Below, piece by piece: positions 54,423 to 64,000 of a DNA stretch of 64,000 nucleotides (its first letter is position 1; every line of letters starts with the position of its first letter). Below the pieces are notes generated by a model. The model made no database searches. It saw nothing but the letters and a program-made list of their open reading frames with translations, and was not told the origin of the DNA. A program made the translations under genes and the position numbers. The stretch comes from Obelidium mucronatum (Eukaryota; Chytridiomycota; Chytridiomycetes; Chytridiales; Chytriomycetaceae). Where the stretch lies: assembly GCA_025765595.1 (NCBI GenBank), contig JAIVFH010000085.1, forward strand, positions 1 to 64,000, given 5' to 3'.

Positions 54423-57400
54423 ATGGCTGAAGTTAGTTCCAGTTCTCTTCCTCCCGTGGTGAGACCTCCAAGAGAAAGCCGATCGCAGAACCACCACCAC
54501 AACCGACGCGTCACAATTATCAGGCCAGATGGGATTAACCCAGAGGCGTTTGAGCACCGTCATTACCTTCCACTGCACCCTACCTGCAATTTACTTATTG
54601 CCAAGCGATGGGAGGACTACGTCCGGGATATTCACCTCAAAAGATTGAAACAGGCAAAACCGACCATTGACGACTCAAAACCTCGAGTATATCGCCATTT
54701 AGACATGAGACTGAAAAAGCAACAAATGGAAGAAGGCAAGCTAGACATTGGATAGAAATTGGTTTTATGTAACATGCAATCAACAGAACGCGTTCATGAG
54801 ATTGAAAAGAACAACAATATTCTGTTTCACCGAATCTTGAATCAAAAGATTAGCCACTCTGAAATATCGGATATCAGCAAAATTAAAGAATATATCGAAA
54901 ATCGGAATCATATTGCTGAAAGCCATCAGCATTTCCGAAATCGCAACAATGAAAGGATTTTGAAAGAGAACTTGGTACCAACGCTTAATTTTGCACGCCT
55001 TTCACCCTCAACTAAAACAAGAATGCCTTTTTTGTGTCGTGTTTTTTAGACAATATTACAAAGAATCGAAGAAAAAGCTCCAAATTATAATCGACTTGAT
55101 TGGCATTCTTCACGATTCCGCAACTTGGGCTATTTGTGCAACATTGCTCAGTACCCTAAACACTATTGGGATCTGCTTGTGGAGGGAAAAGATAACTATG
55201 ATCTGGTTCGTCCACGGACGCATCATAGTCCAAGAGTCGAGGCTATTGCTCGTCGTGCATCCCAAGTTAAAACTGCACCCGAACGATTGGGCCGTGACTT
55301 GCGTCCCAAAACTAGAGGCGCACCCATCTCTTCACCCTTGCCCGAAGCAGACAATGACGAAGAGAGGCCATTGAAAACGCCATCGAAACCCTCTTCTTTG
55401 AATAGTGTGAAAAAATCCCAGACTTTAGTCAAAACTTCTACATCGGACGTTAAAGCCGGTTCCAATGGCAATGTCCCCCAAAGCGTGAAAGCAAGTACAC
55501 CTAAAATTCCAACATCAAAGAAATCCAGCGTGAATAATTTGAGCAAGAGTCATTCAAACATATCTTCCAACAGAGGAAGCAAAAGCAAACTATTGCTTGA
55601 CGAATTAAACAACAGCGGCAGCAGTCAAAACACAATCTCCGACAACCGCTCCATCAAGCTTAAAGAAGATGAAGAGTCTGCAAAAGCAGCAATCATTGTC
55701 TCGGATGACTTGGCTGATTTGGGGATTGTTGATTATAATTCAAATAATGCTGAAGAAGACAAGAATAGTGGGGAATCGAGACCTAGTTCTGGTTGGTCAG
55801 AGTTTGCTGATGCGTCCCCTGATGAAGCTTCTGCATCTGCCCTTCTTGATGATCCAACTTCTAATGAGAACGAAGGCGCTGCTTTGAATTGGGAGGAGGA
55901 GGAAGACAACAACGCAGTCGATCCAAATTACCAGCAGGATGCAGTGGAGACGGAAAAGAGAATTTTCGAAAACTCTTATGTTGAGCAGGATGCAGTTGTT
56001 AACAGTGGCGAGCCGGCAGCAGAAGGACTCGAGAGATCGAGTTTGGCAAACGTGGATATGCAGGAAGATTCGCTTGGATATGACAAATATGAGTTTGTGG
56101 AAAGCAGCGCCCAAGTTGAATACAATAACTTTGAACCAACTGCCGAAAGTAGTCCACGGGCTGCGGAAATAACGGAAGAGGTTGCGAAAAGCCGAAATGA
56201 GGAAGTTTATTCACAAGTTGATAACTCTGAGAGCACCGCTCAAGTTGAATTTGATAACTTCGAAGCTGCCGAAATCACCGCCCAAGTTGAATATGATAGC
56301 TTCAAACCGGCGGAAAGCGGCGCACAAGTTGAGGAGATTTATAATGCACAAACTGACTCGGATAACTCTGATCCTGTGGAAGGGGCCCCCCAAGTTGAAG
56401 TTAACAACTTCGAACCTGTGGAAGGCAGCACAGAAGTTGAAGCTGATAACAATAATAACTTTGAGCATGTGGAAAAAATTGTACAAGCTTCTGAAGAAAA
56501 TGCAGCAAGTACAGGAGGCGACTTTCATGAAGCAGATCAGAAAACGGTCATCACATCCACCGAGAAAGAAATGAGCCCTCTCCATGCAGGTGAGCGATAA
56601 AAAAACGATTTTAATACATGTAATGATATCATAATTATTTGCAGAATCGGGTGTTGTTGACGTACCAGAACAAAGTCAACCGTCAGAGCCAGATTCAACG
56701 CTGGATACACCTGGCGAAGAAGTATTTAAGAATCTAGAAGTAGAAGAAAAGTATGAATCAAATCAACAAGAAGTTGAAAATCAATTCATAACACCAGATG
56801 AAGCTGTACTTGACTACTCTGAAAGTGCTGAGATGCAAGAACACCGCCAGCTGGTTGACGGAGTAGAAAATCAAATCAATACCCCCAAAGAAGTTGATGT
56901 GGCTTTTGACGCTTCTGAAGCAAGTAACAAAGATGAAACTGAGGAACAAGGCAATAATGCTGACATGGAACATCAATCGACGACTGCGGACCTTGACACC
57001 TCTACTGAAAATCAAAAAGACTTTGCCGATGCCTTAGATTCTCAACTAGCCGAGAGCCATCCATTGAAAGACGAGATTGCTCAACAAAATCCAGCAACTG
57101 AATTAATGTACGAATCATATCACGACGAGCCATCCGCATACCCAGAAGAATTCGACAAAACGGCCCCCGAAGTTATGAGCTCTGAACAAGAAGTCGAACA
57201 AGAGTCCCCGAAATCTGTAAATGATGCAGCCGATGCAGATGACACCTTTGAAGATTCGTTAGGTGCTCAAAAACAGGGAGATGACAGTTCAATGGATGAT
57301 GTTCCTTTGGGCTATCTTTATTACTTCTATTCCGACTGCTTTGGATAAGGAAGAAAGCGGACTTGAAAACCATGAAAGCGATAGTAGTTTTAAAAAGAGT

Positions 57401-58649
57401 ATTCCTTTGCCTCCGATCGAATCACTAAGCAAGCGGCCATCCTCATCGTCTATTTCAAGAAATGGAAGTACCCCATTGTCTCGACCCATGTCAGCCACTG
57501 TACTCGGTCCAATCGCCAACAGCAAGCCTCCATCGCGACCAATGTCTGGTTACATTTCAGAGCACGCTTCGTCGCATTCTAGACGTACATCGCTTCCTGC
57601 ATTGGTGAAAACTTTGTCCTCGCCAAGCTCAAGGCCCTTGTCTGGAATACGGCCTATTCTATCCAAACCAGAATCTAAAGACGAGTTAAAGAATAGAGAC
57701 TCTGAGATGCAATTGACTGAAAGTGCTCAGGATCATGGGGACTTTGCTGAAGAAGGACCGCGGGCTGAGGCTGAGATTATATCAACTTCTCACAAAGAAA
57801 GCATTGATGAAGCATTTGAGAAAATGGACAATTTGTTGGTGGCGGCTCAAGAACAGCAGCGGCCGGCAGGTGATCAAAGTCAGCTAGAAATCTTGGAAAA
57901 TGATAATCAAACACAAGATTTTGGTGTCGCTGATGAAAAGGAGAACAATGTGGACACCGTCATGGCAAAGGACGTCGAGCATAAGGATTTATTGGAAACA
58001 ATCCCATCAAATGAGGTCCATCAGCCAGGTGGACCAATAGACTTGGACGAGTATGAAGCAAAGTTAGAAACGGATGCCGATGCTACTGCTGAACAACCCA
58101 CTATTGGCTCAAATAACACCCTTGACGAAAGAAACGAGAGACAAACGACTCAAAAAAATCTGCCGAAATTATGGATAAAATTCTCTCTGTCTCATCTCGC
58201 GTGGAACTTTCTCTTCGTGAAGCTGCTGAAGAACCGGAATCATCTCTGTCAAATCGAACACAAGAAACTATGTCTGACGCGATATTGGAGACATCAAGTT
58301 ACGCGATGAAAGACAATGTTGGGATCACTGCGGAGCAAAGCGCCAGTCAACCGCATCCTTCCAAATCCAAAAAAATTCAGTCGAACGACTGAAATCATTG
58401 GAAGCAGATGGCATGAGTGCGAGCCTCGCATCTCTCGATGATGCCACAACAAATGGGACAACAATTAAACGGTCTCACTCAAAGCAAACATCTGCAAGGC
58501 AAGGAGAGGGCCTCTCATCATCGATTGAAGCGTCTCCAAATTCCACCAAACGAAAATCTGGTCGCGTTTCTTTAAATGGCAGTCAAGCCAAACTGGTCAA
58601 GGGAAGAAGTGGCGTCAGTCTTGCGGATCTGGCACCGTTGCCTAAATAG
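54423..58649 (+). CDS. CFAP97-family cilium protein with long acidic repetitive tail
   Basis: Exons 54423-54735, 54787-54974, 55050-56589 and 56645-58649. The first intron is GC-AG: GAAGAAG|GCAAGC...CAACAG|AACGCG restores MEEERVHEIEKNNN. The domain spans about residues 40-180: YRHLDMRLKKQQMEEE..., EIEKNNNILFHRILNQKI, ERILKENLTILQRIEEKAPN and RFRNLGYLCNIAQYP, the pattern of CFAP97/hemingway proteins needed for motile cilia. The remaining ~1200 residues are low-complexity, Glu/Asp/Ser-rich, with imperfect ~14-residue repeats (QVEYDSFKPAES type) at 56100-56480. Frame breaks occur near 57315, at A runs 58152-58158 and 58370-58376. The tail has no known domain. Confidence 0.78.
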
Positions 58650-58862
58650 TCATCTGCGAAAGTTTTTGTAATAAAAGGTTATTTTACAGTGTCGGTCACT
58701 TTGAATGGTTCTCTGACGCTGGCAGATAGAGCTTTATCTTGTATGCCGCAAATAATGTCACATTTCGAATTTGAAACCGATTGCCTGAAGTACAGAAGAC
58801 TGTAAATTTAGTGATGAAGTATGCGTATTCGTTGATGGTCTTCGACGCGTTTGTCACTCTGA

Positions 58863-61800
58863 ATGAAAATCGCTCCACAAATGATGGCATTGGAGTCTGC
58901 ATCGTCAGTTTCACACAATCCTCAGGATTTGTGGTCTTATCTTAGAGATAATATGTCTTTGGCTGTGGCTCCGACGTCAAAGGAACAAGGCACGAAAACA
59001 AGACGAGACACAGCAGCGATTGACATTGATTCGCTGGCATCGCAGGCTATCAACTACCCGCTTACGATCAAGCAAGGCTTTCAGTTCAAATATAGACTAC
59101 GCACAAAGCACAATCTTTTGGCCATGGTTTGCCATGAGAAGATACCACGTCATCGAGAAGAAGGTCATTATGAAGACGGCATGGATCAAAGCAGCTCAAA
59201 ACATGGAAAACCTGCCAAGCAAGATTCTGCCATTCAACTTCTTGCAGATGATACAACCGAGTTGCCTTACCATCATTCGCCTCTCCCCTTTCCACCCGAC
59301 ATTATCACTCCGATCGCCAACACAACATCTCCTATTTCTTCGAAATCCCAAACAAAACAAACGCAATACACGTTTGTACTTGCTGAAACCAACAAGGCAA
59401 TCAAATTTTGGGACACTATAAAGTGCACACCAAACCATCCGAGATTTATGACCCGCATTGCCAAAAAAGTGGAGAAAATATGCTTTATATCAAGATACAG
59501 TGTATATGCTGGTTGCTTAGACGAGAAAGCAATTCGGGTAAGCATCATGAATTCTCTTTGTTTTTCGCTGATTCCGCCTTGCTAGTTCTACAACCCACGA
59601 TTTGAGCTACTCCAGACATTCAAAACACCACACCACATTCAATTGTAAATTCATTAATTTGTGTTGCAATTGACTAATTGCAATGATTACACACAGTGTC
59701 CTCTACAATCCAATACTCCATCAGCTAATTGGAGTAAGCTCTCATGAAATAATGACATGGGATATGAAAGCAATAGTTTTGAGGTATCTGTTTGAAGCTC
59801 TGTATCTTGACTGACGAGACTTTTAGAGGAAGTCTCACAATTTCAATGGAACTTTGCCAAACCACTGAAATAACCCTCCCCAGCAATGAATGGATTACAA
59901 ATGCAATGTTTGATTCTTACAATCAGCATCTGTATATTATTGTCAACAGCAAAATCCTTGTATACAACAGCATGTCAACAACCCTGCCATTGGTAGACCA
60001 ACATCTACAAATTGCACATCGACAAGTGACCTGTCTTGTAAACTATCATCCTTACGGGTTTACTGTGGTTGGAAGCAAAGATGGAAGCATCAAAGTCCTA
60101 AACAGTGCCAATGTAGTGGTCCATGAGTTCTGGAGCCAATACAAGGCAGTTACGGCATTGGCAGTGTATCCATATGGCCCTGTTGTAGTAGCTACTTCAA
60201 TGGATAAATCTATAAGAATGTACAGCTTACGGTCATTTAAGGAAGTCTATTGGTGAGTGCATTGCCTTGGTAAATTGACTTTGACTTTGTCAAACAGCCT
60301 CCAGCTTCAAGATCAGCCACTCAGTATGCGAATATTGGATGAAAATACTATGTACGTTACATGTATAGATGCTGTAATGGTTTGGAGTTTGAATCACATC
60401 AACACTCAGTTTTGCACCATAAAGTGAGTTTAGTTTGAATTCTTTGCTGCATTCCAGCAGCTATAGCTAATAGAAAATAGTGCAAAAGTTTTGAAAATTC
60501 AAACTGTTGAAAGCAAGGGCTCCCCAACCCGTATTTTATGTAGAAGTGAAGACGAAGTAATTCGATTGATAAGTCCAACAACAGGGAAAGTTATCACAAC
60601 TTGTCTGCCACTGTTTGAAATGGACAAAGTTATTGATGTAATATATGCTGCAAAAGCAAGTATGTTGGGGTTTGATTTGTCAGAATACACTCAAACAAGC
60701 TTTTATTCAACAAGACAAAATGTTTCTTCTCATTGAAAATGGCGAAATTTGGATTATTGGATCATCAGTAAATCCATGTGTTGTGTTGGATATCTGGCGA
60801 CCAGACAGCACTGGAGAAGATATCTGCTCACTCTGCATAGTTGAAGGATTTTGCCAAATAACACAATCAAATGAGACTGAAGGAAACAGGAAGTCAATTC
60901 AGAATGATTCATCAACATCTGTAGCCTCTTTTAGCATGCTGATGAGTGGAACAAAAAATGGTCAACTGTTGATCTATAACCTTGTTGGAGATGTCGTACA
61001 GAGACAGCAGGTTTGAAACTCGGAATATAGCTCTTTTAGCTTGTACAATTAACTCTCATTGCTTTGCAGCTGCACTTTGGGAAAATAACATGCATTGTCA
61101 ATGATACAGAGCAGAATATACTGCTCACAGCTGGTGAAGACAAAATGATACATATTTCTCAGTTCAATCCTCTGGCAAAGGAGAGCATGTTTGATATTTG
61201 CATTTCTGTTGAAGCTGAACAAATTCCAAGAGATATTTGCATTGGATTGAGTCATTTTTGTGTTACATATGATGATGCATCAGTGCATATTTATGAGTTT
61301 GATGTCAATAGGAGTTGAGTGATAGGTTTTCTTATCTTCAAGGCAATCATTGATAGATCTTGCAGAAACTTCCAAACACATTGCAAACCATAGCCGAAGT
61401 GATGACCACACTGACACAATTACAACTATTGCCAGCATTAAAAAGCTTGGACTGTTTGTCACATCTAGTGTGGATTCAACCATTAAAATATGGGATCTAC
61501 AAAACAATCTTGTTCGGTAGGATTATCATGTTTCTTCTTGGTTTGTGGCATATAAATACTCAACTCCATCTAAGGGAAATACAATTCCATGAGCCCATTA
61601 CATCCCTTGCAATAGCAAACCCAAGAGGAGACATACTGATTGACATGGATAATAGAATTGATATGATCCATCACACACTTTATCTTCCTCCATTGTACTT
61701 GAAAGCTGTGGAAAACCTGAAATGGGATACAAATATACTGATGGATCCATATGCTGCAACCATTGAAGAACCTATACCTTTTGATGAGGACTTCAACTTT

Positions 61801-64000
61801 AAACAAAATTTTGCAAGTAGCCATGTAAATGACACTGGCGGAAGTTGCATAGAAGGTATCACAACCAAGGAAGATATTGATCTATCTTGGTTGGAGGGCA
61901 AGAAGCAAATTGAATCCAGCTTTGTGACAATGAATTTTGCCATTGATTCATATTCTGAAGCAAAAATCAAGACTCGGCTTCGATTAAGTGCCATCAAAAG
62001 GAAGGAAATGATGAAAGAAAATGAGAGGACGTATGGGCTCCTGATGGAAAAGTTGGCAGTTATCCGAGAAAGGAGGCAAAGAATAATGGAGAGCGCACGG
62101 CATAGGATGGAAGTTGAGCAACTGGAAACTGAAAAGAGGGTATGGGTCTTCCGGCTGGGGAATTAATTAACAAAGTACAAACCGAATTCAGGATAACATT
62201 CTGCATGAAGAGTTTGAAAAATTTCAGAGATACCAAGAGCTTCTCCAAACTGAGCCAACATACTTACAAAAGACTAGATGGCAGAAAGATTCTTTTTACA
62301 AAATGACTGTTGAAAATGATATTGGACAGGGAGGCAGCAGATTCAAACTCTTTGACACTGAAGAAGTAGAAGGATCTCACAATAATCATGAACTTTCTTC
62401 TCATCCAGTTGTTGGCATTGATTCATTTGAACTTGTAGAACGACCTGAAGACCAACTCCCGTTTTACATTCTTTCTGAATTACTTCCTGGAACACCTGAT
62501 TCTATGGATTTAGAAGTATTGCCATAATTTTTTGATTTGGCTAAATTGACTAAATTTCATTTACCAGTATGCAATTGAAGCAATGAGTGAAGAGTCTATT
62601 TTTGAAGAAGCTCCCATACAAGCAGAAGAGGCCCCACAACTCATCAGTAAGTCAAGAAAAATAGACAATTTTTAAATTTTGCACCTCTAGTTGAAGAAAC
62701 TCGAAGAAAGTCAATTGTCAAACTTGTGAAACTTGCAATTGCACCAGATGGAATTCTTCCAAACTCAATCATAAATTCTACTATCCAAAACTGGAAAGAC
62801 AATCATCCTGGATTTGCAGGACAATTGTCATTTGCTGATTTTGTGTCAATGCTCATCAAAAAGAAAAAGTGGCCCCAGAAACAAGCCAAATCCAATGAAG
62901 AAGATGAAAAAAAGAAGGAAGAGTTTAAGAACAAGATACAAGAGATGCTGAAAAAGAAAAAAGAAGAGGAGAGAATTGCTGCTGAAAAAGAAGAAGCAGC
63001 ACAAAGGGCATTGGAAGAAGCTGGAAAATCAATTGTTACTATTGAAGTTCCAGTGGATCAACTGCATACACCAGCTGCTCATCTTCCATCCAGAGGAGGT
63101 CGCCCCCCACAAGTCAAACTTCCTCCTCCTCCAAAAAAAGTAGAGCACTATCCAAAAGTAATTGAAAAGGGATTGACTTATCCTTGGTTTCCACAAGAAG
63201 AGGTTTAAAACAAAAAAGAGCGTCTGGCTATATAGGACTAACCTGGTTTTAGGTCTTTTATCCACAAATTGAGAAAGCACAGAACATCTACATAAAAAAG
63301 GACAAGAAAAAGGAAGAGGAGTTACGAAAACTAAAAGTTGAACCTACTGTTGAAGTTCTATCAGCAATTGTTCTGGAACTGTTCAAAAAAGAAGCAGTTA
63401 CAAGAACCAAGCTTGAAATGCTTGACTACATCACCTGGATGTTTGAAGAATTTGGAAACAAAGACACAACTCTTTTAATTAGATATTTCTGCCGATATTT
63501 ACAGTGTAACCCATACTTGGAGATTGAAGCAGACGAAGTGAGGGTAAGTTCTCCTTTACTTGTTGGAAATGTGTGAATAATGTTGAAAATTTAGCTCAGA
63601 ACAAATTTGATCAATTATTTGCCTAAGTTTGGATTGAGTCAGCTGGAACTGTTGCCCACAATGATAATGCAGACACTGTCACCTGTTGAAACCATCAAGG
63701 ATTTTGCTCTCCAATCATTGTTTAGCATGGGATTATTTGATGACTTGCATGAATTGTTTCTTACAAAGATGAAGGAAATCATTCAACCAGTTGAGTTTTT
63801 TTCCAGCTGTTTCAAATTAACAAATTCATTTTACAACAGTTGAACTGATGCAATGAAAGTAGAGGCAGAAGCTGCAAACAAAGCAAAGGCAGAGGCAAAA
63901 GCAAATACTCCAACTGCAAAACAGCTTGCTCTCTTAGGATCTGCACTTGTTACTCCAGCACAACGAGCAATGTCAGTCAATGGCACTCCTCCATTCTTTA
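58863..64000 (+). CDS. Large WD-repeat, cilium-type protein (WDR87/WDR97-like), runs off the window
   Basis: At least 15 exons: 58863-59537, 59586-59644, 59697-59783, 59827-60252, 60298-60423, 60481-60659, 60715-61010, 61070-61313, 61357-61516, 61575-62139, 62192-62515, 62568-62646, 62691-63202, 63253-63543, 63595-~63792, then beyond. Every junction I checked keeps frame. WD blades can be read at YTFVLAETNKAIKFWDTIKC, GFTVVGSKDGSIKVLNSANV, VVVATSMDKSIRMYSL, LLTAGEDKMIHISQF and FVTSSVDSTIKIWDLQNNLV. Lys/Glu-rich coiled coils and helical parts follow. The order (WD then coiled coil) resembles the WDR87/97 group of sperm or cilium proteins. From about 59600 on, the DNA is CpG-poor. The start codon is uncertain. 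Confidence 0.72.

Overview
The window reads as nuclear DNA of a zoosporic (flagellated) fungus, most likely a chytrid. Genes are dense and carry short GT-AG introns, mostly 40-100 bp. Several families are typically fungal: Zn2Cys6 transcription factors, GH76 mannanases, UNC93-like transporters, and a membrane-anchored SH3 protein. They sit beside cilium/centriole genes (CFAP97, an FBF1-like coiled-coil protein, a WD-repeat flagellar-type protein) that non-flagellated fungi usually lack. I ran no database search. Family names rest on motifs I can read, and exon limits were chosen by splice signals plus reading-frame continuity.

Layout. 0-2.9 kb: sparse DNA with the edge of a possible secreted-protein gene and a tRNA-Leu(AAG). 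2.9-8.6 kb (minus strand): an acidic-tailed, possibly lipid-droplet protein; an AlkB-like dioxygenase whose zinc finger runs into a transplanted fragment of an UNC93 gene; a single-pass SH3 protein. 8.6-12.6 kb (plus): a DUF4336-like protein with a GC-hairpin repeat array inside an intron, then two tandem claudin/SUR7-like tetraspan proteins. 13.5-24.9 kb: an UNC93-like transporter cluster (two intact intronless copies, one frame-broken copy with an intron, one decayed copy) interleaved with an alcohol dehydrogenase, two F-box paralogs, a DJ-1/PfpI enzyme and a fragment of that enzyme's gene. 24.9-29.3 kb: two tandem membrane-anchored GH76 enzymes. 29.5-35.1 kb: PEX5 divergent from a Gln-rich protein, possibly a Mediator-tail subunit. 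35.7-38.3 kb: two neighbouring Zn2Cys6 regulators. 38.4-48.6 kb: a disordered basic protein, the FBF1-like protein and a DYRK kinase. 48.7-54.4 kb: two DM9 lectin-like genes flanking MPP10 and a 2OG-Fe(II) oxygenase. 54.4-64 kb: CFAP97 and the WD-repeat protein, which runs off the window.

Two cautions apply throughout. First, at least 15 conserved reading frames are broken by single-base shifts, many of them at mononucleotide runs. This looks more like residual long-read indel error than mass pseudogenisation, so 'frame break' below does not mean 'dead gene'. Second, base composition is uneven: five exons hold GC-rich patches of a few hundred bp, and the last ~4.4 kb is strikingly poor in CpG.

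The most unusual items are the near-identical UNC93 fragment that supplies the antisense 3' end of the AlkB-like gene, the double-hairpin array in the DUF4336 intron, the intronless versus intron-bearing UNC93 copies, and divergent start codons only 28-29 bp apart.
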